A stretch of 20,692 nucleotides of DNA from Armatimonadota bacterium (lineage in GTDB: Bacteria; Armatimonadota; Zipacnadia; Zipacnadales; FEN-943). Positions 6,328 to 14,725 of the stretch are shown here, one piece after another (position 1 is the stretch's first letter; every line of letters starts with the position of its first letter). Position numbers and translations under genes: made by a program. The stretch covers positions 1 through 20,692 of the forward strand of contig JANZZA010000031.1 in NCBI GenBank assembly GCA_026419655.1. The letters are read 5' to 3'. Under the pieces are notes generated by a model. That model ran no database searches and had not been told where the DNA came from. It was given only the letters and a program-made list of their open reading frames with translations.

Positions 6328-8814
6328 TTAGTTCGGCTCTCTGTGATGCCTCAGTTTCCAGGAGTCTGTTTCTTCCTCGCCTAAGACAACCTTTTCCACC
6401 CTGAGGTCGCCTTTCCAAACCTCGATTTCGATCTGGGGGCCAGGTGCACCGTCGCAAAAATGTATAATGCCCCAGGCACCCTCGACTGAGAAGAAGCATC
6501 GAAAGTTTTCCCGGTTGATTTTCGGGTCGAGGTACAAGGTCTTCTGTGGTGCGGAATATCGAAAGCCGGACAGGGCGAGCAGGTAGGCATAGTTCGCCAT
6601 TGAGCGGGCATAGTGGCTCCCGCACTCGAATTCGTTCCACGGATTGCGCTTGAGGCCGTCGTGGCGGTCGCGGATGGCCTTGCACACGGTCAGGCCTTCG
6701 CGCAGGAAGCCTTCGTATATCAGGTGCGCGCCGACCTGGTATTCAAAGCCAATCATGCACTCGAAGGCATAAGTCACGGGTCGCCGTGGGCGGCCGCCCT
6801 TGGGCCAGGTGCAGATAAGCAGTCCGCGGTCATCGTTGAGGGCGTAGACGCGGTGGGGGTTGTGGTGGCCGAAAAAGTCGTCGCGAAAGTTATGGCGATA
6901 GACCGCCGCTATTGCGCTGCGCACGTGGTCGGGGTCGTATAGGTCGCCGAGGCCATACATCCTCGCGTGCCATTGGCCCAAAACCTGGTCGCACAAGCAA
7001 CCGCTTCCGTACTGGTACGGCGCATCCACACCCTCTGGTATTATCTGGAAGTAGTACTCAGCGTCGAAGAGCTTCTCGTCGCTGAGGCGGCTGCCGCTTT
7101 CGAAAACTCGCCGGTACTCATCCGCGGCTGCGGTGTCTCCCAGATACCGTGCCATTTCTTCTCCAGCCCGCAGCGCCGCCAGGTACATGCTCCCACACGC
7201 CGTCTCTGGCCCGTGGTATTCAATGTCGAGCGTGTTGTGATGGACGCCCTCCAGAAGACCGTCCCTGTCCTTGTCCCAATCTACCCATGCATACTCCAGG
7301 GCCTTCTTCACCGATGGCCACAGTCGTCGCAGCCACTCCTCGTCCCCACAGATTTGCCATTCCCGGTACGTCCGCAGGATATTCCCCATCTGACCGTCGG
7401 CGGCTGCATGAAAGCCGTGGCCGGCGTAGGTCCCCGGCGGCAGCTCCATGCGAAACTGCATGTGTCCGTCCTCTTCCCGCAGGTCGTACTTGAAATCAAT
7501 CTCGCGCATCCCACGCTCAAGCTGGGGGAACAGGTAGGCTATTGTCTGGGCGTAGGCCCATACATGGGTGCACGAGCCTTCGCAGCACCCTCCGCAGGAG
7601 TGGCAGCCCTCAAAGCCGTAAAGCGTTCCGTCCGGCAGTCGCGTCACGGTTGGACTGCGCAGAATGGCCATTTGGCTGGATACAGCATCGAGCACGTAGG
7701 TCGGAAGCGTGGAAGAATAGAAGGCCTCAGCGAAACGGCGCGTCTCTCTCTCCAGTCGCTGGCGGTTCTCCAGGAAGTACCGCCCCACGTCCAGCGCATC
7801 TGCCCAGAGCGTGGCCTGCCATATCTTCCAGGTCGCTCCTAGAGGTTCGCCCCAGTACTTTTCGAAGTTCGGCATAAGCCACGACAACACCAGCGTGCGG
7901 GTGACAGTCTCCTCAGGCTCCAGTTTCACTTTGATACCCAGACGTGCCACTGGGGCGTGAGAGGGCGCGCAGTCCTTTGGCCCGCTGAATTCCCCGGTCG
8001 TGCCGAAGTCGTCCATCAGCAGCTCATTTATGCGAAACCACCCTGTCTCTCCGGGCCGCAGCTCCCATGTCACATCCTCGTCGGGCGTCAACAGCGCCAT
8101 CGTGCCATAGCGTGGCGAATCGGGCGCATGTTTTTCCGTGCGCATGAAGATGCCCCGCCAGCCATCGCCTTCGACCCATTCGTTTACGTTCTCCCCAAGC
8201 TCCGGCCAGCCTACGATGTTCTGCAGCCCCAGCGCCACGCTGGCCTCGACCGCCTCGGCCGTAACGTTTCGGAGCGTGATGTCGAAGACAGCCACCGGCA
8301 GCGACGAATCCTTGTCATTGAGAGGAATAAAGGGACTCCACGCCTCAGTGCTCACAACGACTGGTACGGTGGGGTCGCTCAAGTCCACGCGGCAGAAGGG
8401 GAAGTAGCCCGTGAAGGCGCAGTCAGCAAACCTGAGAAACCCTGACCCGAAATGCGTGGGCGGTCCAAAGCCAAAGCCGCGGTAAGGCTGGGCGCCATGC
8501 GAATAGCCCTGGTACGGCGGCTGTAGCCGGCCTTCTAAAACCCGGAAAACCGGCTCACCGCCCTTTTGCCGTGCGTAGAGGCAGAAAAACGTATGGTCTG
8601 GCTCATAGCCCTTGTTTGCCCGGTTGAAGATTTCCCAGTCAACAAGCCGCCCGCGCCCCGACATTGATATACAGCCGGTACCTATGCCGCCGAGCGGGAA
8701 AGCAATCTCGCGCAAGTACTCACCGCGGTACGTTTTCTGCGGCCCCATCGCGAGAAGCTCCTCGTCGCTATAAGGCACAGGCCTTCCCGTTGACCTCAGT
8801 TCCCCCTTCGCCAT
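6328..8814 (-). CDS. Glycoside hydrolase family 116 (GBA2-like/DUF608)
   Basis: 828 aa from ATG 8814, chosen because of the GGGGGG ribosome binding site 7 bases upstream and because the family match begins at once. The N-terminal beta-sandwich domain (about 27-320) starts with REIAFPLGGIGTGCISMSGRGRL, typical of GBA2_N. The (alpha/alpha)6 catalytic domain spans about 370-750: YGFEGCHSC (E402, nucleophile candidate), GCCEGSCTHVWAYAQ (409-423), HNTLD (526-530, D530 acid/base candidate by comparison with the TYD motif of characterised members) and ACGSMYLAALRA (539-550). No signal peptide, so cytoplasmic. Family activities are beta-glucosidase, beta-xylosidase and N-acetylglucosaminidase; the substrate here is unknown. 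It lies 266 bp after the DUF4838 gene and is bracketed by inverted hairpin repeats. Confidence 0.92.
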   Translation of the reverse strand: MAKGELRSTGRPVPYSDEELLAMGPQKTYRGEYLREIAFPLGGIGTGCISMSGRGRLVDWEIFNRANKGYEPDHTFFCLYARQKGGEPVFRVLEGRLQPPYQGYSHGAQPYRGFGFGPPTHFGSGFLRFADCAFTGYFPFCRVDLSDPTVPVVVSTEAWSPFIPLNDKDSSLPVAVFDITLRNVTAEAVEASVALGLQNIVGWPELGENVNEWVEGDGWRGIFMRTEKHAPDSPRYGTMALLTPDEDVTWELRPGETGWFRINELLMDDFGTTGEFSGPKDCAPSHAPVARLGIKVKLEPEETVTRTLVLSWLMPNFEKYWGEPLGATWKIWQATLWADALDVGRYFLENRQRLERETRRFAEAFYSSTLPTYVLDAVSSQMAILRSPTVTRLPDGTLYGFEGCHSCGGCCEGSCTHVWAYAQTIAYLFPQLERGMREIDFKYDLREEDGHMQFRMELPPGTYAGHGFHAAADGQMGNILRTYREWQICGDEEWLRRLWPSVKKALEYAWVDWDKDRDGLLEGVHHNTLDIEYHGPETACGSMYLAALRAGEEMARYLGDTAAADEYRRVFESGSRLSDEKLFDAEYYFQIIPEGVDAPYQYGSGCLCDQVLGQWHARMYGLGDLYDPDHVRSAIAAVYRHNFRDDFFGHHNPHRVYALNDDRGLLICTWPKGGRPRRPVTYAFECMIGFEYQVGAHLIYEGFLREGLTVCKAIRDRHDGLKRNPWNEFECGSHYARSMANYAYLLALSGFRYSAPQKTLYLDPKINRENFRCFFSVEGAWGIIHFCDGAPGPQIEIEVWKGDLRVEKVVLGEEETDSWKLRHHREPN

Positions 8815-8939
8815 GGCGGACCCCCCTTTTTCTTTATCTCGGCGCTTCCGGTTGCCTGCCATAAGTTGCCTCTCGCGGGCAACACGGCGCTTTCCTCGCA
8901 TCTCCACCACGGCTCCCACACTGCGCTTGTGTCCCGAAA

Positions 8940-9002
8940 GCTTTTCTGGGGGAAACCCTTTGAAAAGGGTTCTCCCCCAGACCCCCTTCTTAAACTTTTT
9001 CG
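8940..9002 (-). repeat. Hairpin repeat, copy 3 (inverted), upstream of GH116
   Basis: Read on the minus strand: CGAAAAAGTTTAAGAAGGGG, then the hairpin at 8980-8946 with arms CTGGGGGAGAACCCTTT and AAAGGGTTTCCCCCAG. It matches copy 2 nearly base for base but in opposite orientation. It lies in the 266-bp gap between the DUF4838 stop and the GH116 start, about 80 bp past that stop. As an RNA on the minus strand it has no U-tract after the stem, so attenuation or RNA protection is as likely as termination. Confidence 0.75.
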
Positions 9003-9080
9003 TGCTTTTCGTTAGCACTGCCAGCCCCTCATAAGAGGGGCAGCCCTCTGCTCCCATCCGGTACGCTATACGCAGCCCGG

Positions 9081-12000
9081 CTACTCTTCGACGGCCCGCA
9101 GCTCGAAGTAGTCGAGGTAAAGGCCCTTTTGGTTGGCGAAATTGTTTTGCGGCCCCATCCACACGTACTGGCCCTTGGAGGGAACGATGGTCGCCAGCTT
9201 GTACAGGTGCCACTCACTGTCCGGTATTTCGGTCATGGCAGGCATTATGGACCCCAGGTCGGCCCGGTTCACGGTGTCGTATACGCCCGCCCAAAAAGCC
9301 TTTCCGCCGTCGCCCGTCTTCTCGACCTTGATCCGCGCATAGACCTCATAGCGTGTGTTCGGCTCGAATTCCGCCGGCGATAGCATCCATTGCACGCACC
9401 ACTCAATGTGGTTGTTGTTGAGGTAGACGCTGAAGCCGTCAGAGGCAGTTGGGTCCTCGACTATCCAGCACCACTCGCCATAGCGTCCGAGGCCTATGCG
9501 GTCGTCCTGGCCAACGACGCGCAGAGCCTTATGGGTGGTTGCGGGCTGATGCTGAGCCTGGGGCACGGCCGAGACGTCGCGCAGCAGTTCCACCCGCTGC
9601 ATAACCGTGGCTGTCGCGCCGGGTCCGACCTTACCCCGCGTCTTTATCTCCCAGGTCACGACGCCACGCCTTGCGTCCACCCGCAGCCACGCCCGCTCGA
9701 TGTCGCCGGCCAGGGGGCTTACACGCAGTCCGGCTCCGGTGGTGTGATTTGCCAGGGTCACGCCCTGGGCCACCTGGGCACCCGTGAAGGAAAGGTCTTT
9801 TCGGGCCTCGGTTTCTGGCATCGAGAGCGAGACGATACCTTCGTTGCCCATCGCGGGCACAACAGCCGTTATCTGGTCCGTGGGGCCGAGGGTGAGAGCT
9901 AACTGCCCGCGGATGTCCGCCGGCTGCTCGTCCTGGCGCGCGTTGATAAGTTGCGTCTCGACGGTGAAAGCGGTTCCTTCGGCTGGCACCTGGACAATCC
10001 TTACAAGCTTGAGTTGTTCGGCGACAAAGGTGGTCATCTCTGCAACCTTGCCGCCGTCCGCGTCTCGCACGGCCGTCTCGTACTTTCCGCCCCAGCCTGG
10101 CCCCTGATACGTGCCGCCCCACCACTCACCATATCCACCGGCGTTGGGGTACTGGGTGTCCTCTGTATCGCCCATGTAGACAACGCTTGGGCCGTCTGGC
10201 AACGCCCGGAGGCTAAGGATGCGCCCTCCGAGTCCAGGGACGATTCGCAACTCAAGATCGCGTCCGGCCATCTTGATAGCCTCAAACTCCCCGACTTTGG
10301 GCGCGATCCGCTCCCAGTACTGGCCGAGCGACATGCCGCCCTCATTCAGAGCCGTTAGGCCGCCAGCCTCTGCCACCGAGAAGAATCTATCAACACGCTT
10401 GCGAAAGGCTGGGTCTACGTCGGCCACATACCGATCGCCCTCGAAACGGTACGGTGACGTGGTCGGCCTGGAAGTGCGCTCGATCATTACCCAGTCCACG
10501 CTCAGCCTGGCTTCTCGTACGCGCTTCAGCACCTCGGGCTGATCGGCCACCGCCGCTTCTGCTTCGTCCCACAGCCGGTCTGCTTCGGCCAGGAGGTCGT
10601 CGGTAAGGTAAGGCGCGTTGGGTCCTTCCCAGATGTCCATGTGGATGTTCTCGCGCTCGACCTTATCGTGGATAAGGTCAATGTAGCGGCGGATGGGGCC
10701 GGCGGCCTCACCGTAGACGCCTTCCAGGAACTCATTCATTGCTTGGTTTTCGTCGTAGTCGGGGTTCCAAAGAAACTTTGCTGCCATGTACCCGCCCAAA
10801 GCCGAAAGCTCACCCAGCAAAGACGTATAGTTGTCCTGCTCGAAGATGCCAGTGACGTTGTTGCGCACAAAGAAGCGCACGTTCGGCCGCCTCACGCGCT
10901 GGTTGGGGAAGGGGACAAGGTAGTTAGAGAAAGAGGTGTTATAGTTCCACACCCACAAGCGGTTACTTATTTTCGACCAGCCCTCAATGTCTTCGCGGAA
11001 GGCCCGGTTTTCGGGACTGTCGCAACTCTCCAGGGGGTGAGAGAAACAACATTCGATACTGCACAGGCGTATGATGACGTTAGGCCGGGGCCGGATGTAT
11101 CGGGGCGGTTTGCGGCTCCACTGGTAAGCCAGGGTCTCGACCGCCTTATCGGGAAACTCTTCTTCGACCGCCTCAGCGACTTTGTTGACTAAGTACAGCA
11201 GTGGCCCAGCGTTACTTCCTTCACGAGCCGCCATCGCCCGGCAATTCGCGCATTGGCACGGATTGCCCCAGTCGTTCTGCGAAACCGAAAACACGAAGGC
11301 CTCCGGGTCTTCCCGCATCCACCGGCGCACTTCCTCCGTGACTATGCGGATGACGTCTTCGTTGGTGCAGCACAGTTGGGTCCAGTCTCGGATGCGACGG
11401 CCGTCTATCTCGGAGAAATATTCCGGGTGCTCGTCGAAGTACTTTTCGGGTGGCACGAGGTAGTTGAAGGTGTGCACGAAGCCGAACCTGGAAAACCTTA
11501 CCTTTCCGCCATGGCGCTCCTCAAGGGAAGCGGCTGATGAGTTCACGCGGTTTCGGGCGCACCAGTCGCCATCGAAGCAATCTCTCACAAAGGGTTCTCG
11601 GTATTCGAGCACGGGCACTTTCGTTTCATTCAGCGGCCCAATCACCAGCCGGTCTACTTTCGGGATGCGGCTCACTGTCGGCGTGAACCAGCGGCAGCCC
11701 AGATGGTCTTCAAGAAGTCCGTAAACGCCGTAGAGGTTGCCGCGCAGGGCGCCGCCGGCAATTATCAGGTGCGGCCCTTGCGTGCGCAGCACGTAGCCTT
11801 CCTTGCCGAGCTTGGCAAAGTCAACGTCCACCTGAAGTTGTCGCAGGTGCGCATTGTCGCCCAGTATTATCTCGTGCGCGCCCATACGCCCCTCATCAGA
11901 CACAATCGGCAGCGTCGCGCCGGTCATCTCTCTGAGCCAGCGCTGAAGCTCCTGGGCTGCGTATTTCGTCGAGGGCGAGGCGTCGTCGGCGACAACTATC

Positions 12001-12113
12001 ACGAAATCCGACCGCCCGCCTTCAGCAATGAGCAACTGCTGGGCAGATGCTCCGCACGCCCCGATTCCGAGGAGTGCCATTGCCACCAACACCTTTAGCA
12101 TGTCAGGTCCCAT
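9081..12113 (-). CDS. Large secreted DUF4838 protein (glycosidase-like)
   Basis: 1010 aa. ATG 12113 has GGGAG 8 bases upstream; a Sec signal peptide follows (LKVLVAMALLGIGACGASAQ, cleavage likely after A24; C20 or a lipobox is not convincing). Residues 35-160 resemble the N-terminal domain of alpha-glucuronidases (YAAQELQRWLREMTG, AGGALRGNLYGVYGLLEDHLG). Residues about 205-470 are the DUF4838 region (PEYFSEIDGRR, CCTNEDV, SQNDWGNPCQCANCRAM). Residues about 610-850 look like a galactose-mutarotase-type beta-sandwich (LRIVPGLGGRILSLRAL), and 860-1010 like a jelly-roll carbohydrate-binding module (YGEWCWIVEDPTASDGFSVY). DUF4838 proteins occur in polysaccharide-utilisation loci, but the reaction is not established. 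Likely partner: the cytoplasmic GH116 enzyme. Confidence 0.85.
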   Translation of the reverse strand: MGPDMLKVLVAMALLGIGACGASAQQLLIAEGGRSDFVIVVADDASPSTKYAAQELQRWLREMTGATLPIVSDEGRMGAHEIILGDNAHLRQLQVDVDFAKLGKEGYVLRTQGPHLIIAGGALRGNLYGVYGLLEDHLGCRWFTPTVSRIPKVDRLVIGPLNETKVPVLEYREPFVRDCFDGDWCARNRVNSSAASLEERHGGKVRFSRFGFVHTFNYLVPPEKYFDEHPEYFSEIDGRRIRDWTQLCCTNEDVIRIVTEEVRRWMREDPEAFVFSVSQNDWGNPCQCANCRAMAAREGSNAGPLLYLVNKVAEAVEEEFPDKAVETLAYQWSRKPPRYIRPRPNVIIRLCSIECCFSHPLESCDSPENRAFREDIEGWSKISNRLWVWNYNTSFSNYLVPFPNQRVRRPNVRFFVRNNVTGIFEQDNYTSLLGELSALGGYMAAKFLWNPDYDENQAMNEFLEGVYGEAAGPIRRYIDLIHDKVERENIHMDIWEGPNAPYLTDDLLAEADRLWDEAEAAVADQPEVLKRVREARLSVDWVMIERTSRPTTSPYRFEGDRYVADVDPAFRKRVDRFFSVAEAGGLTALNEGGMSLGQYWERIAPKVGEFEAIKMAGRDLELRIVPGLGGRILSLRALPDGPSVVYMGDTEDTQYPNAGGYGEWWGGTYQGPGWGGKYETAVRDADGGKVAEMTTFVAEQLKLVRIVQVPAEGTAFTVETQLINARQDEQPADIRGQLALTLGPTDQITAVVPAMGNEGIVSLSMPETEARKDLSFTGAQVAQGVTLANHTTGAGLRVSPLAGDIERAWLRVDARRGVVTWEIKTRGKVGPGATATVMQRVELLRDVSAVPQAQHQPATTHKALRVVGQDDRIGLGRYGEWCWIVEDPTASDGFSVYLNNNHIEWCVQWMLSPAEFEPNTRYEVYARIKVEKTGDGGKAFWAGVYDTVNRADLGSIMPAMTEIPDSEWHLYKLATIVPSKGQYVWMGPQNNFANQKGLYLDYFELRAVEE

Positions 12114-12360
12114 CGGTATCACTCCCGGCCGCACAGGCAGTCGCCCTCCGTAAAATCTGCCGCGGCCTTGCACCTTGCTTGTGCAATGCCAAAGGGTTCG
12201 CCAGGAGGTGACAGGCTCCTCTTACCCGGAGGCTGGCTTCAGGAGCACAATGCGTGGGCTAGTGGGTAATCCCATCAGCGGGCACTGCCTTGTGCAAGGA
12301 GAGGACTGTTCGTTATGGCAACCAGCCGACAAGGTCGGGGCTGCGACCGGAAGTCACTCG
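12114..12360. other. Short gap between rbsK and DUF4838 gene, nothing recognised
   Basis: 247 bp with no coding frame of its own. The sequence CTTGTGCAA occurs twice (near 12178 and 12290), and AGGAGGTGACAGGCTCCT (about 12203-12220) is a short imperfect hairpin. Any promoter for the DUF4838 gene would lie here, but I see no pair of hexamers I would defend. Confidence 0.3.
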
Positions 12361-13314
12361 TCAGGACAGACGGCTGGACACCATTCCCCGTTTGCCACGG
12401 CGGGCCATAAAGCTTTCAACTTGCTGGCGAGTGGGCATGGCGGCCTCGGCCCCGGGCTTGGTGCAGGCGATAGCAGCAGCCGCCGTGGCGAAGAGGGCAG
12501 CATCGTCGAAACTTGCGCCCTCGGCAAGCCGCACGGCAAGCGCGGCAGCAAAGGTATCACCTGCTCCCGTCGTATCCACGGCCTGCACCTGGTAAGCCCT
12601 GACGCGCCTGGCTCCCTCCTCATCGAACAGGACGCATCCCTTTGCGCCCAGCTTAACAACAACGCGCTTTATGCCCCGACCGTGCAGGTTTTCGGCCGCC
12701 TCGAAGGCGCTGGCGATGTTAGTGACCTTGATGCCGGTGAGGGCCTCAGCCTCGCTGGCGTTGGGCGTGATGGTAGTGGCATAGCGCCAGAGCCTCGGCA
12801 GCCCTTCACGCATGGGCGTTGGGTCGAAAAGCACGGGTATGTCACGGTCCGTGCCAATCTGGATCACACGATCAACGCACGCCAAGGGAATGCCCATTTG
12901 CACGACTATTGCGTCGAGGTGCTCAAGCTCAGCGAATGCCTGCTCGACATCGGCTGGGGTGAGCGCCATGTTGGCCCCGAGGGCCGAGATGATTGCGTTT
13001 TCGCCGTCCGGCAGCACGGTCACGAAAGCGCAGCCGGTGGGCTTGCTTTGGTCCACAGCGACGCACGAGGTGTCCACATTTGCCTTCTTTAGGTGTTGTA
13101 GCAATAACGCACCAAAGGGGTCCTTTCCCAGGCGACTGATGAGATAGACGATAGCGCCCAGGCGGGCGGCGGCCACAGCCTGATTAGCACCCTTGCCGCC
13201 AGGCGCAAGCTGCATACCATCAGCCGTGACGTTCTGGCCGGGCTGGGGCAAGTTCTTCGCCCTTATCACGAAATCAATGTTGACGTTTCCGACGACCGCA
13301 ACCTCTACTGCCAC
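12361..13314 (-). CDS. rbsK: Ribokinase-family sugar kinase (PfkB superfamily)
   Basis: Phosphorylates ribose, or a related sugar, with ATP in the cytoplasm. 317 aa, close to E. coli RbsK (309). Motifs: VVGNVNIDFV at the start, PGGKGANQAVAAARLG (38-53, PfkB signature 1 and sugar binding), NASEAEALTG (185-194), KLGAKG (221-226), and DTTGAGDTFAAALA (247-260) with D253 as catalytic base. GTG 13314 was chosen because the beta-strand VAVVGN begins right after it; an upstream in-frame TTG would add only six residues. The gene is followed 247 bp downstream by the DUF4838 gene on the same strand. Family is certain; ribose specificity is likely, not proven. Confidence 0.88.
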   Translation of the reverse strand: MAVEVAVVGNVNIDFVIRAKNLPQPGQNVTADGMQLAPGGKGANQAVAAARLGAIVYLISRLGKDPFGALLLQHLKKANVDTSCVAVDQSKPTGCAFVTVLPDGENAIISALGANMALTPADVEQAFAELEHLDAIVVQMGIPLACVDRVIQIGTDRDIPVLFDPTPMREGLPRLWRYATTITPNASEAEALTGIKVTNIASAFEAAENLHGRGIKRVVVKLGAKGCVLFDEEGARRVRAYQVQAVDTTGAGDTFAAALAVRLAEGASFDDAALFATAAAAIACTKPGAEAAMPTRQQVESFMARRGKRGMVSSRLS

Positions 13315-13423
13315 ATTGCACCACCATCGCAACTGGTGAATGCTTGGCCGCTCCTCGAGCTCCCGTCGCGCGTCCGTATTTTAGCTTAGCACTGCCAGGG
13401 CTGCACCCACAAAGTCGTGCGCG

Positions 13424-13866
13424 GCAGTATTCAGTTTGTGCAGGGTTTTCTTTCACGCACGAAAAAGTCAGGCGGGAAGAAGCACCCTGCAGACCGTTGC
13501 GAAACCTGCTTACGACTTACCCAGGCCGAGGAAAGCACACGAGGCTGTAAGACTGACCTTTTGCCCGCGGCTTTCTCTGGCGCCCGGGAAAGCGACCTTT
13601 TTAGCAGTCCCCTCAGGAGACTGTTGTGAAACCCGGCATCGGCTTACCTGGACAAAGGGAAGTGTACAACTATTTAGGACTGACCTTCTATCCGCGATTT
13701 CCTCCGGCGGTGGAGAAGGAGACTTTTGCAATCGTCTCCGAAGTGAGGAGAATGCGCAACGCGGGGCGCCTTACCTGATACCTGCGGTTCCGTCCACTCC
13801 GCCGGCGGACCGGCTTTTCCAGGAGTCTCAATGGGGAAGGGACGGAGGTTTGCGTTATAATACTCC
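13424..13866 (+). repeat. Repeat locus A: leader, two full units, one shortened unit
   Basis: Leader 13424-13491 (CAGTATTCAGTTTGTGCAGG...). Unit 1 at 13492-13618 (127 bp, opens GACCGTTGCGAAACC). Unit 2 at 13619-13745 (opens GACTGTTGTGAAACCCGG; box AAGTGTACAAC; ends GACTTTTGCAATCGTCTCC). Unit 3 at about 13746-13829 lacks its first 40-odd bases and starts at the internal box GAGGAGAATGCGCAACGC. The junction between units 1 and 2 is a near-perfect palindrome CAGTCCCCTCAGGAGACTG. ATAATACTCC at 13857-13866 may be the closing end. The locus fills most of the 684-bp gap between divergent rbsK and the phosphoglycosyl transferase gene; TATAAT at 13856-13861 could also serve as a -10 box for the latter. 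Confidence 0.8.
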
Positions 13867-13998
13867 AGACGCAGAAGGTCTCGGCAAGGTGGAGCGCCTC
13901 AGGATAACTTTCCGTCTTGGACAAGGGATGTAGACAGGCAACATAGACGCAAGCGCATCGAGAACACTGGGTAAAGGGTGTTACTGCGGGCGGCCGCC

Positions 13999-14715
13999 AT
14001 GTCAGACTCCGGTGAGCAACGGAACCTGATTGTCGAAGAGCTGGCAGCTCAGGCCACCAGGACGAGTCGGCCGGGTCTGCGCTGGAGGCTTGGCGTCAAG
14101 CGTTTGGTGGACATAGTCGCCGCTGCTGCCGGCCTCACGCTCACAGGTCCCCTCATATTACTGCTTGCCTGGCTGGTCAAGCGCACGTCGCCAGGCCCGG
14201 CTTTCTTTGTCCAGGAAAGGCTGGGTCGCTACGGGAAGGTCTTCCGCCTGTACAAGCTGCGGACGATGGTCGAGGGAGCGGAACAGATAGGGCCTGGCCT
14301 GTCCTTGCTGCCCGACGACCCCCGCATTACGCCCCTCGGCCGGTTTCTCAGGGCCACAAGCCTGGATGAGCTGCCACAGCTATGGAATGTGCTGCGGGGG
14401 GACATGAGCCTGGTTGGCCCTCGCCCGCTTCCTGTGAGGTATCTTGACCGCTTCAACTCACGGCAACGGATGCGGCTACTCATGCCGCAGGGAATCACCG
14501 GCTGGGCCCAGGCGCGAGGCAGGAACGTGGTTGCCTGGCCAGAGCGCCTCGAAATGGATGTGCGGTACGTCGAGCAATGGTCGCTTCTCCTCGATGCACG
14601 GTTGTTGCTGGAAACCTTATGGAATGTTTTGGCGCGACGGGGGATCGCAAGCAGCGACGGGTCAGTACCGGAGCTACCCCCTCAACCCGAGGAACCTGAG
14701 ACCGCCGCGCGCTAA
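13999..14715 (+). CDS. Monotopic phosphoglycosyl transferase (bacterial sugar transferase family)
   Basis: Transfers a sugar-1-phosphate from a UDP-sugar to undecaprenyl phosphate, the first membrane step of surface glycan or glycoprotein assembly. 238 aa, the small PglC-like form without the extra N-terminal membrane helices of WcaJ/WbaP. The re-entrant helix lies at about 36-60 (VKRLVDIVAAAAGLTLTGPL); then SPGPAFFVQERLGRYGK (64-80), FRLYKLRTM (82-90), the catalytic Asp-Glu pair in SLDELPQLWNVLRGDMSLVG (D123-E124), GPRPLP (140-145) and PQGITGWAQARGRN (163-176). ATG 13999 has GGGCGG upstream; an in-frame GTG at 13978 would add seven residues. Forms an operon with the acetyltransferase that starts 10 bp downstream. 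Confidence 0.93.
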   Translation: MSDSGEQRNLIVEELAAQATRTSRPGLRWRLGVKRLVDIVAAAAGLTLTGPLILLLAWLVKRTSPGPAFFVQERLGRYGKVFRLYKLRTMVEGAEQIGPGLSLLPDDPRITPLGRFLRATSLDELPQLWNVLRGDMSLVGPRPLPVRYLDRFNSRQRMRLLMPQGITGWAQARGRNVVAWPERLEMDVRYVEQWSLLLDARLLLETLWNVLARRGIASSDGSVPELPPQPEEPETAAR

Positions 14716-14725
14716 GGAGCAACAG

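Noticed and set aside
8815..9213. Long in-frame extension upstream of the GH116 start
   Set aside because: It overlaps the end of the DUF4838 gene, crosses the hairpin repeat and has no family match; ATG 8814 has a good ribosome binding site and the family match begins just after it.
12175..13092. 305-codon plus-strand open frame opposite the ribokinase gene
   Set aside because: Antisense shadow of an unambiguous PfkB-family gene.
13417..13629. Protein-coding reading of the repeat loci (peptides starting GSIQF appear in A, B and C in one frame)
   Set aside because: The shared peptide is the translation of the conserved leader DNA. In locus B the frame stops after the leader, indels shift frame within units, and no ribosome binding site or family match is seen.
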